Numbered from the stretch's first letter, positions 23,175 through 32,002 are shown. The stretch: 32,002 bases of DNA from Bacteroides sp. 43_108 (GCA_001915545.1 MNQS01000107.1:1-32002), one strand, 5' to 3'. Made by a program: numbers and translations. The notes: generated by a model from the letters alone, not told the origin.

Positions 23175-25019
23175 TTATTCAACTGTTACTGATTTTGCAA
23201 GATTTCTCGGCTGGTCTACATTTTTGCCTTTGCAGACTGCGATGTGGTAAGCAAGAAGCTGCAATGGAATTGTAGAAAGGAGAGGTTCCAGGCATTCCAC
23301 TGTGTGCGGCAGTTCGATGAAGTCATCTGCAATGTTCTTCACTACAGTGTCGCCTTCGGATACAAGTGCAATGACCTTACCGTGTCTTGCCTTTATTTCC
23401 TGAATGTTGTTCATCAGTTTGTCATAAAGAATATTCTTTGTGGCAATGATGACTACCGGCATTTCTTCGTCGATGAGCGCGATAGGGCCGTGCTTCATTT
23501 CTGCAGCAGGATAACCTTCTGCATGAATATAACTTATTTCTTTGAGCTTGAGAGCGCCTTCAAGTGCTACCGGATAATTGTATCCTCTTCCGAGATAAAG
23601 GAAGTTGTGGGCGTAAGTAAATATTCTTGAAAGCTTGCCTATTCTTTCATTATCCTTGAGCAATATTTTCATCTTGTCAGGAATAGCATGCAGTTCGCCT
23701 ACAAGTTCCTTATATTCTTCATCGCTGATGCTGTGCTTCTCTTTTCCGATAGCCAGTGCCAACATTGTCAGAACTGTAACCTGACCTGTAAATGCTTTTG
23801 TGCTGGCCACACCGATTTCCGGTCCTACGTGGATGTATGATCCTGTATCAGTAGCTCTAGGAATTGATGAGCCGATGGCGTTGCATATACCATATATGAA
23901 AGCTCCCTTTTCCTTAGCCAGTTCTACGGCCGCCAGTGTGTCGGCGGTTTCTCCTGACTGTGATATGGCAATCACGACATCTTCTGATGTTATTACCGGA
24001 TTGCCGTATCTGAATTCTGACGCATATTCCACTTCAACTGGTATACGGCAGATATTTTCTATAAGCTGTTTGCCGATGAGGCCTGCGTGCCAGCTTGTAC
24101 CGCATGCAACGATTATGAATCTTCGTGCATTCAAAAGTTTCTGCTTGTGGTCTATAACAGCTGACAGCACAACATTGTTGGCCTCTGCGTTAACTCTACC
24201 TCTCATGCAGTCTTTGAGGCATTCAGGCTGTTCGAAAATCTCCTTCAGCATGAAGTGCGGGTAACCGCCTTTTTCAATCTGTCCGAGATTCATGTCGAGC
24301 GTCTTCACGTCATGATCTGTCTTTACGTTGTTTATGTCAACGATTTCTACGTCATGATTACGCTTTATTATAGCTATGTCCTTATCCTCCAGATATACCA
24401 CCTTGTCTGTATATTCAATGATAGGTGATGCATCTGAACCGATGAAAAATTCTTCTTTGCCGATTCCTATGACCAGCGGACTGCTCTTTCTTGCAGCTAT
24501 AATCTGGTCAGGGTTCTTCTTGTCGAGCAGTGCAATGGCATAAGCACCAATTACCTGTCTCAATGCAATTCTTACAGCCGACAGTGTGTCCAGATTCTTC
24601 TTTGTCTGTACATACTCAATGAGCTGTACCAATACTTCTGTATCGGTATTGCTTCTGAATTTTACGCCTTTGGCTATAAGTCTTTCTTTGATTGTGGCAT
24701 AGTTCTCAATTATGCCGTTGTGGATTATGGCTAGATTTCCGGACGAAGAGAAGTGCGGATGTGCATTTGTGGAGTTGGGTTCTCCATGTGTGGCCCATCT
24801 GGTGTGTGCTATACCGATGCAGCCTGAAATATCTTTCCCTGCCACGTATGCTTCGAGGTCAGAAACTTTACCTTTTGTTTTGTAGACCTTCAATTCATTG
24901 CTTTTTGTTATCAAAGCTATTCCTGCACTGTCATATCCTCTATATTCCAGACGTTTCAAACCTTTAATGAGAACAGGATACGCGTCTCGATTTCCAAGAT
25001 AACCTACAATTCCGCACAT
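23175..25019 (-). CDS. glmS: Glutamine-fructose-6-phosphate aminotransferase (isomerizing)
   Basis: A 614-residue enzyme that makes glucosamine-6-phosphate for peptidoglycan and LPS. The start at 25019 is chosen instead of the longer frame from 25091 because it gives MCGIVGYLG, with the catalytic Cys exposed as residue 2 after Met removal; this is required for the class II glutaminase. GYDSAGIA, HTRWATHGEPN and the fructose-6-phosphate isomerase half with two SIS domains (CGTSWHAG, AISQSGETADT) follow. The C-terminus ends PRNLAKSVTVE as in the family. A -7 element at 25048-25055 lies within the discarded extension, supporting the shorter start. No glmS ribozyme is visible. Confidence 0.96.
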   Translation of the reverse strand: MCGIVGYLGNRDAYPVLIKGLKRLEYRGYDSAGIALITKSNELKVYKTKGKVSDLEAYVAGKDISGCIGIAHTRWATHGEPNSTNAHPHFSSSGNLAIIHNGIIENYATIKERLIAKGVKFRSNTDTEVLVQLIEYVQTKKNLDTLSAVRIALRQVIGAYAIALLDKKNPDQIIAARKSSPLVIGIGKEEFFIGSDASPIIEYTDKVVYLEDKDIAIIKRNHDVEIVDINNVKTDHDVKTLDMNLGQIEKGGYPHFMLKEIFEQPECLKDCMRGRVNAEANNVVLSAVIDHKQKLLNARRFIIVACGTSWHAGLIGKQLIENICRIPVEVEYASEFRYGNPVITSEDVVIAISQSGETADTLAAVELAKEKGAFIYGICNAIGSSIPRATDTGSYIHVGPEIGVASTKAFTGQVTVLTMLALAIGKEKHSISDEEYKELVGELHAIPDKMKILLKDNERIGKLSRIFTYAHNFLYLGRGYNYPVALEGALKLKEISYIHAEGYPAAEMKHGPIALIDEEMPVVIIATKNILYDKLMNNIQEIKARHGKVIALVSEGDTVVKNIADDFIELPHTVECLEPLLSTIPLQLLAYHIAVCKGKNVDQPRNLAKSVTVE

Positions 25020-25047
25020 GTTGTCCCTATTTGTGTATATTTTTCTG

Positions 25048-25055
25048 CAAATATA
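25048..25055 (-). promoter_or_regulatory. -7 element of glmS
   Basis: On the minus strand the bases read TATATTTG, an exact TAnnTTTG match. RNA would start near 25041, about 22 bases before the ATG at 25019. The -33 region is weak. Confidence 0.5.
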
Positions 25056-25170
25056 CGAAAACGTGGTGAATACATACAGTATTTCACGCACAATTTTCGT
25101 AATTTGTTAATTTGGAATTATCTGATAACTCGTGTCATTTAGACTTCCGTCAGTTGTTTTCAAGGCCTTG

Positions 25171-26595
25171 TCAGTTGCTGTTTAGCCTTTTTTCTGTGAT
25201 GCTTTTGTCAAGCAATCCAGAAGCTTTCAGATACTTGCTCGTTGCGATGAAGTGTGAGCATCTGGCATTTATTTCGTCTGCATAAGCCTGCTGCCAAATG
25301 GATTGTGCTTCAAGATAGTTCGTAAGGAGTTCCATTCCGACCTCATATTGCTGCTTCGACATTTTCATGTTTTCTTCAGCTTGCTTGAGCGACTTTTGCG
25401 TAATTTCCATCTCAATCTCAGATTCTTCAAGGTTGTTTCTGGCCTGAGCAAGTTCGAGCTCCATCTTTTCGTTGAGATTGCTTTGTTCGAGCATTGCAAT
25501 CTGGTGTTCAGCCTTAGCCGCCTTCACCTTGTTGATGCCTTCGCCGAAATGGAATACAGGAATGTTCAGTGTAAGCATGACGGAACCAGTGGTGTTGTCC
25601 ATAAGTTTGTTGCCGGCAATCTTTACACCATTGGCATAGGCGAAGCCTCCAGACAAAGCTATGTTTGGAAGGAAATCGCTTCGGGTAAAGGCAATATTCT
25701 GTTTTGCCAATTCCACTTTGCTGCTCAATATCTCGTGTTCAGGGCGTGCACTTATGTCGCCGCCGACAGTTGCCGCATTTTCTGTAATCATGTTGTCGCA
25801 TGCCACGTCGATATCCGTTTCCATATCCATTCCTATGATATGGCATAGATTCATTTTGGCAAGCTTGAACGCATTTTGCGCTTTCTGCATCATAAGAATG
25901 CTTTCGTTTTGCTTCACTTGTACCTTAAGCACGTCGTTTTTTGTTTTCATGCCGTGCTTGTATGCGCCTTCTACATTTTTCAGCAGTTCCGTAAGCATTT
26001 CGTTGTATTTGACTGCAACCTTGCACATCTCTTTTGCTTTTACGGCATTGATGAATGCATTGTCTGTTTCAACAATCACTTCACTTTCCGTAAGTCTCAC
26101 ATTCTGCGATGCAATCTGTTCACCAATCTTAGACATCTTGTATGCCGATGTGATTTTTCCTCCCATGTATATAGGTTGCTTCAACATTATTCCGCCCATG
26201 AAAACGTTGTTGATTTCATATTTGATTTTCATGTCTGGAAAATCGGCATACTGGTTCATCGTATATGAACCGTCTGGATTTGGCGTTACGTTCGGCACGT
26301 ATGTACCGGTTGACGGGTCAAGAGTGTATATAGGCAGTTTGCCGCCTGGTATCGTCAGAGTGTTGCTTCCGAATCCGTACATGTCTCCGGCAACAAGACT
26401 GATGTCTGGAAAAAACAGACTCTTTGCACTCTTCTTGTCATATCCTGTTTTTTCAAGAGTAACCTTGGCCGATTTCAGTTCTTTGTTGTTTTCTAGAGCC
26501 ATCGAGTAGCATCGGTCCAGTGTAAGTACTTCTTGCGCATGTACTGATGCCGCCAGCGAAATCGCCATTATGAATGTTATTGATATTCTTTTCAT
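25171..26595 (-). CDS. TolC-family outer membrane efflux protein
   Basis: A 474-residue outer membrane factor that forms the exit duct of the pump. The N-terminal signal peptide is MKRISITFIMAISLAASVHA, cut before QEVLTL. The mature protein shows the two OEP repeats: helical segments from ALENNKELKSAKVTLEK and from about 290, LSSKVELAKQNIAFTRSDFLPNIAL. Long coiled-coil helices rich in Glu, Lys and Met follow near 370-430, and QQYEVGMELLTNYLEAQSIW is a typical ending. It starts 22 bases after the RND permease stop and is the last gene of the operon. There is no lipobox, unlike many OprM types. Confidence 0.9.
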   Translation of the reverse strand: MKRISITFIMAISLAASVHAQEVLTLDRCYSMALENNKELKSAKVTLEKTGYDKKSAKSLFFPDISLVAGDMYGFGSNTLTIPGGKLPIYTLDPSTGTYVPNVTPNPDGSYTMNQYADFPDMKIKYEINNVFMGGIMLKQPIYMGGKITSAYKMSKIGEQIASQNVRLTESEVIVETDNAFINAVKAKEMCKVAVKYNEMLTELLKNVEGAYKHGMKTKNDVLKVQVKQNESILMMQKAQNAFKLAKMNLCHIIGMDMETDIDVACDNMITENAATVGGDISARPEHEILSSKVELAKQNIAFTRSDFLPNIALSGGFAYANGVKIAGNKLMDNTTGSVMLTLNIPVFHFGEGINKVKAAKAEHQIAMLEQSNLNEKMELELAQARNNLEESEIEMEITQKSLKQAEENMKMSKQQYEVGMELLTNYLEAQSIWQQAYADEINARCSHFIATSKYLKASGLLDKSITEKRLNSN

Positions 26596-26617
26596 ATTCA
26601 GTATCCTCTTTATTGGC

Positions 26618-29600
26618 TTATTTTAATTTGAAAAACAATGAATATAGTACAGGTATGATAATGAGGGTTATCAGCGTACCGACAAATAGACCTCCCATGA
26701 TTGTCACAGCAAGAGCTCCGAACAAGGCATCGTTGATCAGAGGTATCATTCCAAGTATTGTTGTCAGTGATGCCATCATTACAGGACGCAATCTGCTCAT
26801 AGAACTGTTCATCAGTGCATCGCGAGGATTTATGCCTGCCGCTATTTCGTCTGATATTTCATCCATCAGCACCAGTCCGTTTTTGATCATCATTCCTATA
26901 AGTCCTAATACACCTACAATGGCTACAAATCCAAAGCTCTTTCCCGATATTAGGATTGATGGTATGACACCTATAAGAATCATCGGTATACAGCAGAAGA
27001 TTATAGCTGGTTTTTTATAGTCCTTGAACAGCATTATCAGAATGGCTATCATAAGGACAATCGATAGAGGAAAGTTACTGAACAGATATTTCATTGATTG
27101 GTCGCTGGCTTTTTTTTCGCCTTCCCAACTGAGCGAGTAGCCCGCAGGCAACGGTATCTTTTCAATCTCCTTTGCAATCGACAGTCTGGCTTCTTCGGTT
27201 CCTATCCCTGGTTTAGGACTGCATTGCATGCGCTGGGCTCTTTGTCCGTTGAATCTCTGAACCACTGGATCCTCCCATTTGATGTCGATGTTCTTTATGG
27301 CCTGTTTAAGCGGAATTGATTGCATTACAGTCTGTATGGCTTCATTCTTGCTCATTGAACCGCTCATGAGTTTGCCTATTGTGGCGTCGTCAAGCAGTAT
27401 TGCAATGTTAGGCACCATTCCGAACACATTTGCATTTTCCAGCGACTCGATGTCGTTTCCTTCGCTGTCAGTACATTTTACATAAATGTTTTCCGGGTGT
27501 ATTCCGTCATAGAATGTACCGATAGGTATACCGTCTGTATACGCAAGAAGTGAGGTTCCGATGTCCTTTCTGCTCAGACCGCTTCCGCGTGCAGATGCCT
27601 GATCGTAGTCGATTGATAGAACAGGAATCTTAGGCTCCCAGTCTGTTGTCTGAAGGTACACCATGTCGTTGTTTCGCGCAATTTTCATTGCGCTGTCTGT
27701 CAGCTGGTGCAGAATTTCCGGATCTGGCCCTTTGAATACGGCTTCGATCGGATATTTCTTGAACATCAGGTTGTATCTCTTCAGCTTCACATAAGCGTTT
27801 GGATATCTCTTCGCCAGTTCGTCCTGTATCTCGTCCATGTTTTCCACGAGGCTCTCAGGTGATTCGAAGTCTATTATAAGCTCACCGTATGCAAGTGAAG
27901 GTGTTGCGATGCTTCTCACAAGATTATATCTGCTCGGAGTACCGCCTACTGATGCTGTAATATGTTTTATTTCCTTTCTTGATTTCAGGTATTTCTGAAT
28001 TTCAACCAAATCTTTTTCAACCTGATTGTAGTTTGTACCTTCAGGCAGTTTGTATTCCATATACAGCTGGTCGTATTCCATGTCAGGGAAGAATTCCTGT
28101 TTTATGAACCTATAGCTGAATGCACATGCCGCAAGCAGTGCGATGGCCGATGAGATTATTATTAGTCTGTGGTTGAGGCCGAACGAAAGGATTTTTTTCA
28201 GTATTGTATATGCAATTCCGGAATATATCTGTTGGCCTTGTTCTGCGGGTTCAACTTTCAGCATCTTGTCTGCCATCAATGGAACATGTAGCAGGGCAAG
28301 AAGCCAGCTCAGCAGCAATGACACCGCAAGAACTACGAACAGGTCGTGTACATATACACCGGCTGTGTCTGGACTCATAAAAATAGGCAGGAATGCCAGT
28401 ATGGCGATGAGTGTGGCTCCCAGCAGTGGCATGGCCGTTTTCTGTCCGATGCTCGTCAGCGCTTCCATTCTGCTTTTGCCCTTTTTGAGGTCGATTAGAA
28501 TGCCGTCTACAATCACAATGGCATTGTCTACCAGCATACCCATGGCCAGAATGAATGAGCCGAGTGATACTCTCTGCAATGTGCCGTCTACACCTTTAAG
28601 TACCGTGAATGAACCGAACACGATGATTACAAGACTTGTACCGATAATCACACCGCTCTTGAATCCCATAGTGAATATGAGGACAACAACGACAATTATG
28701 ACGGATTCAATCAGGTTTATCATGAAGGTGTTCAGAGCATCCGACACGCGTTCAGGCTGGAAGAACACCTTATTGAATTTAATGCCGGCTGGCATGTCCG
28801 TTTTAAGCTCTTCAAGCTTATTTTCAACTTTTTCTCCTACTTTTATGATGTCGTAGTCCGGCGAGCACGCAATCGATACGCCTAGAGCCCTTTCTCCGTC
28901 ATAGCTCATTTCGTTTCTTGTAGGCTCTTCGTATTCCCTTTCAACACTGGCTATGTCGTGGATTCTCAGCTGGTCGTTTTCGTGTCCCTGTATGATCATG
29001 TTGCCGATGTCCTTGATGTCGCGGAACTTGTCATTTACAGTGACCCTTATCCTGTTTGTTCCGTTTTTGTAATAACCGGAATAAACGGTCTCGTTTTGAC
29101 CGTTAAGCGTTTGGAGAACCTCGGCCGGCATAACTCCCAGATTGGCCATTTTGTCTTCCTTAAGGGAAATGTTTATGCAAGAGTTTCTTTTGCCGTAGAT
29201 TTCCACGCGTGTCACTCCTTCTATTTCCGATAGCTCCCTCTTGACAAGCTCTGCGTAATCTGACATCTCTCTGTCGTTGAAACCGTCACCTGTCAGAGCA
29301 TAAAACATTCCGTATACGTCTCCGAAGTCATCTTTGACAGTAGAAGGGTAGGCGCCCGAAGGCAGTTCTTGTTGGATATTTCTAACCTTTCTTCTCAGCA
29401 TATCCCAGTGCTGTTCCACGTCTTCGTCTTTGACTGTGGTTTCCAGTTCAGCCGTGATGATGCTGAGGTCGTTGTACGACTGGCTCTGTATGTTGTCGAT
29501 GCCCGACATCTCCTTTAGCGATTTCTCAATCTTGTCTGTCACCTCAAGCTCCACCTGATGTGCTGAAGCTCCAGGGTACGCAGTCACAATCATCGCCTGT

Positions 29601-29731
29601 TTAACCTTTATTGCAGGGTCCTCAAGCTTACTCATTGAGTAATACGACATTATGCCACCTACAATCAAGCATAATATTACAAAGTTTATGAGCTTTCTGT
29701 TGTCGAGAGCCCATTTGCTCATATTGATCAT
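26618..29731 (-). CDS. RND efflux permease (AcrB/HAE-1 type)
   Basis: A 1037-residue inner-membrane proton/drug antiporter with 12 membrane helices and two large periplasmic loops. The family opening WALDNRKLINFVILCLIVGG and MIVTAYPGASAHQVE is present. In helix 4 the proton-relay motif reads GMLVDNAIVIVDG: the first Asp is kept, while the second Asp of AcrB (GLLVDDAIV) is Asn, as in several non-AcrB branches. The second half repeats the fold, with ILIMLFKDYKKPAIIF and GFVAIVGVLGLIGMMIKNGL near 935. The ATG overlaps the adaptor stop by 4 bases (ATGA). Substrate range cannot be read from sequence. Confidence 0.93.
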   Translation of the reverse strand: MINMSKWALDNRKLINFVILCLIVGGIMSYYSMSKLEDPAIKVKQAMIVTAYPGASAHQVELEVTDKIEKSLKEMSGIDNIQSQSYNDLSIITAELETTVKDEDVEQHWDMLRRKVRNIQQELPSGAYPSTVKDDFGDVYGMFYALTGDGFNDREMSDYAELVKRELSEIEGVTRVEIYGKRNSCINISLKEDKMANLGVMPAEVLQTLNGQNETVYSGYYKNGTNRIRVTVNDKFRDIKDIGNMIIQGHENDQLRIHDIASVEREYEEPTRNEMSYDGERALGVSIACSPDYDIIKVGEKVENKLEELKTDMPAGIKFNKVFFQPERVSDALNTFMINLIESVIIVVVVLIFTMGFKSGVIIGTSLVIIVFGSFTVLKGVDGTLQRVSLGSFILAMGMLVDNAIVIVDGILIDLKKGKSRMEALTSIGQKTAMPLLGATLIAILAFLPIFMSPDTAGVYVHDLFVVLAVSLLLSWLLALLHVPLMADKMLKVEPAEQGQQIYSGIAYTILKKILSFGLNHRLIIISSAIALLAACAFSYRFIKQEFFPDMEYDQLYMEYKLPEGTNYNQVEKDLVEIQKYLKSRKEIKHITASVGGTPSRYNLVRSIATPSLAYGELIIDFESPESLVENMDEIQDELAKRYPNAYVKLKRYNLMFKKYPIEAVFKGPDPEILHQLTDSAMKIARNNDMVYLQTTDWEPKIPVLSIDYDQASARGSGLSRKDIGTSLLAYTDGIPIGTFYDGIHPENIYVKCTDSEGNDIESLENANVFGMVPNIAILLDDATIGKLMSGSMSKNEAIQTVMQSIPLKQAIKNIDIKWEDPVVQRFNGQRAQRMQCSPKPGIGTEEARLSIAKEIEKIPLPAGYSLSWEGEKKASDQSMKYLFSNFPLSIVLMIAILIMLFKDYKKPAIIFCCIPMILIGVIPSILISGKSFGFVAIVGVLGLIGMMIKNGLVLMDEISDEIAAGINPRDALMNSSMSRLRPVMMASLTTILGMIPLINDALFGALAVTIMGGLFVGTLITLIIIPVLYSLFFKLK

Positions 29732-30789
29732 AACAGTCCTCCTACATTGGTTTTGCTAATGCTTGGCAAAGCTTTGACTTTCTGTCCGTTCTCTATTTCG
29801 TGTACACCTGCTGTGACGATGGTTTCGTTCTCTTTCAGACCGTTTGAGATTTCGCAGTATCCGTCAGTGCGCAGATGCTTGAGTGTGACAGCTCTTTTCT
29901 CGACAGTTCCGCTTTTGTCTTTATATATATAAACAAATGTTTGGTCGTTATCGTTGAACACCGCTGTCGTAGGGATTATTATCGGCTCGCTTTCGCTGCC
30001 TTTCATGTTTATGTAAACCATTGTTGTCATGCCTGGAGTAATGCCGGTTTCATTGCCGTCCTTCATTCTCAGCCTGACGTTATACAGCTGATTTGCATTG
30101 GCGTCTTGATTTATTCTTACCAGTTCCAACGGGAATTTTCTGTCTGGGAAAAGGTCGAATGTGCAGTAGAACGAGCCGAACTTGTCTTTTTTAGTGTAGT
30201 CCGATGCAGTAATATTGATTTCTACTTCTGTTGCACCGCTTCCGAATATTGAGACTATAGGCATTCCAGCCCCTACCGTTTCACCGGCATCATGCATTCT
30301 ACTTTCTATATATCCGTCGATTGGAGCATACAGTTTGGTGTCGGCAAGCTGATGTTTGCTGTTGTTAAGTTTTGCTGTTATCTGTTCAAGTCCATATCTG
30401 GCTTTGTCGTAGTTGCTGGCAGTTGTATTGCCTTCCTTGTAAAGAGCTTCAATTCTTTCAGCATCACTTTTGATCTGTTCATATTCTGCAGTGGTAGCCG
30501 AGAGCTGTGTTTCGTAGTCTCTCGGATCCATTTGTGCTATGATTTGTCCTTTTCTCACATGGTCGCCCTCGTTGACATACATTTTCAGAATAGGACCGCT
30601 TACTCTGAAAGACACATTGATATCTTCCGAAGGCTTTGTTCTTCCCGGATACGACAGGTTGTACTGGGCTTCGGCCCTTTGGGCTGTACCAACCTTTACA
30701 TATTGCAGGCTGCTTTCTTTTTTCTCATTGCTTCCGCATGAAATGAGTCCAAGCATCGCTGCGGCAATCAATAAATGCTTTGTTTCCAT
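29728..30789 (-). CDS. RND efflux periplasmic adaptor lipoprotein
   Basis: A 353-residue membrane-fusion protein that joins the permease to the outer membrane factor. The signal peptide has a lipobox, LISC, so Cys 19 is probably lipidated and anchored in the inner membrane. Lipoyl half-motifs are GPILKMYVNEGDHVRKGQII near 70 and LYAPIDGYIESRMHDAGETV near 155, separated by a helical hairpin of about 80 residues; a beta-barrel and membrane-proximal domain follow (GMTTMVYINMKG, IIIPTTAVF, GLKENETIVTAG). It is the first gene of the operon and follows the predicted promoter at 30843-30873. Confidence 0.92.
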   Translation of the reverse strand: METKHLLIAAAMLGLISCGSNEKKESSLQYVKVGTAQRAEAQYNLSYPGRTKPSEDINVSFRVSGPILKMYVNEGDHVRKGQIIAQMDPRDYETQLSATTAEYEQIKSDAERIEALYKEGNTTASNYDKARYGLEQITAKLNNSKHQLADTKLYAPIDGYIESRMHDAGETVGAGMPIVSIFGSGATEVEINITASDYTKKDKFGSFYCTFDLFPDRKFPLELVRINQDANANQLYNVRLRMKDGNETGITPGMTTMVYINMKGSESEPIIIPTTAVFNDNDQTFVYIYKDKSGTVEKRAVTLKHLRTDGYCEISNGLKENETIVTAGVHEIENGQKVKALPSISKTNVGGLL

Positions 30790-30838
30790 ATATTCAGTCG
30801 TTTGTTTTTTAATTCACTGATATTATTTTGTTTGCATT

Positions 30839-30880
30839 GGTGCAAATATCTGCTTATATCCGATATTTGCAAAGGTGCAA
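30839..30880. promoter_or_regulatory. Candidate operator between efflux operon and AraC regulator
   Basis: GCAAATATC (30842-30850) and GATATTTGC (30862-30870) are exact reverse complements with an 11-base centre. GGTGCAA also occurs as a direct repeat at 30839-30845 and 30874-30880, 35 bases apart. The whole block overlays the efflux promoter, as expected for a regulator binding site. Confidence 0.45.
30843..30873 (-). promoter_or_regulatory. Promoter of the efflux operon
   Basis: On the minus strand TTTG (30873-30870) and GATATTTG (30850-30843) are separated by exactly 19 bases; only the first base of the -7 element departs from TAnnTTTG. RNA would start near 30836, about 47 bases before the adaptor ATG. 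Confidence 0.55.
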
Positions 30881-30936
30881 TGCTCCTTTTAATTGTTCAA
30901 TATGTACTTACAAATACAAATATCCACTCCGTTTTG

Positions 30937-30967
30937 TTGCAGAAATACCACGTAATTGGTTATTTTG
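30937..30967 (+). promoter_or_regulatory. Possible promoter of the AraC gene
   Basis: TTG at 30937-30939, a 21-base spacer and TATTTTG at 30961-30967 (one base shorter than TAnnTTTG) make a weak match, about 78 bases before the AraC start. Confidence 0.25.
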
Positions 30968-31044
30968 TTTGCAAAAAATCTTCAGTATCCGTTACTTCTT
31001 TTTTTTATGTATTGTTCAATACTCAAAATTACATTTTTTCTTGT

Positions 31045-31896
31045 ATGGTTGATATTATGTTCAAGGAAATTGATGGCTCGATGGATAATATTTTGAATGC
31101 CGAGTTGTCGCCTGTGCAGATGGATAATGTCGGTGTTTGTCTTATGCTTGCAGGAAGTGCCGACATAACTCTTGACGGCAACTATTACCACATTGAGTCA
31201 AAATCTCTTGTTATGTATTTTCCTAATTCTTTTCTGCATATTCTGGGCTATTCGCCAGATATGCGTGCAGTGCTGCTCGGGGGAGATGTAGGAGATGTCA
31301 TGCAGGTATTGGATAAGGTTACAGACACCGACAACGTACTTCTTATACGTAGCAATCCGACCATTGCTGTTACGGATGCTGAGTTGGAATCGCTTATGCT
31401 TTATATTCGGTTTTATATGGAGAACAGCAAGCGTATGAGTTCCGATGACGTTCGCAAGAACAGACGCTTGTTCCACGTTTGCCGCATTCAGAACAACAGC
31501 CTGTATAATTGTTTTGCGCTCGAAGTGATTAAGATTTTTGCAGGTCGTACACTTCAGAACAAGGATATACCAGATAGAAAAGACGAGATTTTCGGTAAGT
31601 TCATTACCATGCTGTGTGCCAATTATCGTGAACAGCATGAAGTTGCATATTATGCAGAATCGCAATATTTGTCGTGTCGGTATTTTTCTTCAATAGTAAA
31701 GATGACTTCAGGTAAGACACCCATGCAGTGGATTACTATGATGCTGCTTGCAGAGGCAAAGAATCTTCTCCTTCATTCTTCTTTGCTTATAAAAGAAATA
31801 TCAGATCGACTGAACTTCCCTAATCAGTCGTATTTCGGTAAATGGTTTAAAAAACAGACCGGTGTAAGTCCTCTGGATTTCAAGTCGGCTATATGA
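31045..31896 (+). CDS. AraC-family transcriptional regulator
   Basis: A 283-residue regulator. The C-terminal 100 residues contain the double helix-turn-helix of AraC/XylS: VAYYAESQYLSCRYFSSIVK, GKTPMQWITMMLLAEAKNLL, then LLIKEISDRLNFPNQSYFGK and KKQTGVSPLDF. The N-terminal part (SADITLDGNYYHIESKSLVM) is a cupin-like sensing domain. The frame stays open upstream to 30775, but that stretch crosses the promoter region and is Phe/Cys/Leu-rich nonsense, so the start is put at ATG 31045; ATG 31057 is the other option. It is divergent from the RND operon and probably controls it. Confidence 0.87.
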   Translation: MVDIMFKEIDGSMDNILNAELSPVQMDNVGVCLMLAGSADITLDGNYYHIESKSLVMYFPNSFLHILGYSPDMRAVLLGGDVGDVMQVLDKVTDTDNVLLIRSNPTIAVTDAELESLMLYIRFYMENSKRMSSDDVRKNRRLFHVCRIQNNSLYNCFALEVIKIFAGRTLQNKDIPDRKDEIFGKFITMLCANYREQHEVAYYAESQYLSCRYFSSIVKMTSGKTPMQWITMMLLAEAKNLLLHSSLLIKEISDRLNFPNQSYFGKWFKKQTGVSPLDFKSAI

Positions 31897-31918
31897 TTAA
31901 TAGCTAGGGTGTCCAGTT

Positions 31919-31938
31919 CTACGTTCCTAAAAACGTAG
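31919..31938 (+). terminator. Hairpin after the AraC gene
   Basis: CTACGTT (31919-31925) and AACGTAG (31932-31938) pair exactly over a 6-base loop, 23 bases after the stop. No T tract follows. The remaining bases to the end of the window show nothing. Confidence 0.45.
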
Positions 31939-32002
31939 TACAAAACGCCCTCGTTATTGTTAATACAATGCTCTTAAATTCAATGCTTTAATAAGCAAAA
32001 CT

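Noticed and set aside
25020..25091. 24-residue N-terminal extension of GlmS
   Set aside because: The glutaminase needs its Cys next to the initiator Met, and the -7 element lies inside this extension.
25661..26509. 282-residue open frame antisense to the TolC-like gene
   Set aside because: The Ser/Phe/Leu-rich sequence is explained by the complement of the coiled-coil codons of the outer membrane factor.
30775..31044. 90-residue upstream extension of the AraC frame
   Set aside because: It crosses the divergent promoter/operator region, has no domain and is rich in Phe, Cys and Leu; the regulator starts at 31045.

Overview
The window looks like chromosomal DNA of a Bacteroidales bacterium (Bacteroides/Prevotella/Paraprevotella-like; the genus cannot be fixed from sequence alone). 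The evidence is the gene families: a fimbrillin/GLUG lipoprotein, DUF3791 proteins, KilA-N, a SpoIID homologue of Bacteroidales type, a 628-residue PurF and GH43. Several start regions also carry the TAnnTTTG -7 element typical of the phylum, and Shine-Dalgarno sequences are mostly absent.

Layout. 1-859 has no convincing gene but holds a promoter-like site, a hairpin and three copies of a repeat with a 16-bp core. 860-9168 (+) is a run of five genes: a glycosyltransferase fused to a GalT/HIT-like (DUF4922) nucleotidyltransferase, a SpoIID/LytB protein without a signal peptide, two AmpG-like MFS permeases, and a secreted GH43 glycosidase closed by a clear terminator. The first four look like a cell-wall or sugar salvage module. 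9169-14520 is accessory-looking: a GC-rich 22-bp tandem repeat, an internally deleted KilA-N protein, a GC-rich fimbrillin-GLUG lipoprotein, a GumN/TraB protein, and two small DUF3791 genes around a 24-codon remnant that looks like a DUF3990 toxin-like gene. A 69-bp hairpin-terminator element is duplicated on both sides of that small cassette.

14783-25019 (-) is conserved housekeeping: glmS, purF, carA, carB, trmD and an agmatine deiminase. Three of the first four gene products hydrolyse glutamine (GlmS, PurF, CarA), and CarB uses the ammonia from CarA. The cluster therefore directs glutamine amide nitrogen into amino sugars, purines and carbamoyl phosphate. Hairpins separate glmS/purF, purF/carA and carB/trmD, so it is probably several transcription units.

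25171-30789 (-) is a complete tripartite RND efflux operon (lipoprotein adaptor, permease, TolC-like outer membrane factor). A divergent AraC-family regulator lies at 31045-31896 (+). A 9-bp inverted repeat overlapping the predicted efflux promoter is a plausible operator.

The most interesting items are the DUF3791 / broken DUF3990 / DUF3791 cassette with its duplicated, covarying hairpin element; the glycosyltransferase-GalT fusion next to a leaderless SpoIID and twin AmpG-like permeases; and the KilA-N protein that has lost its middle. No CRISPR array, rRNA, convincing tRNA or intact insertion sequence was seen.
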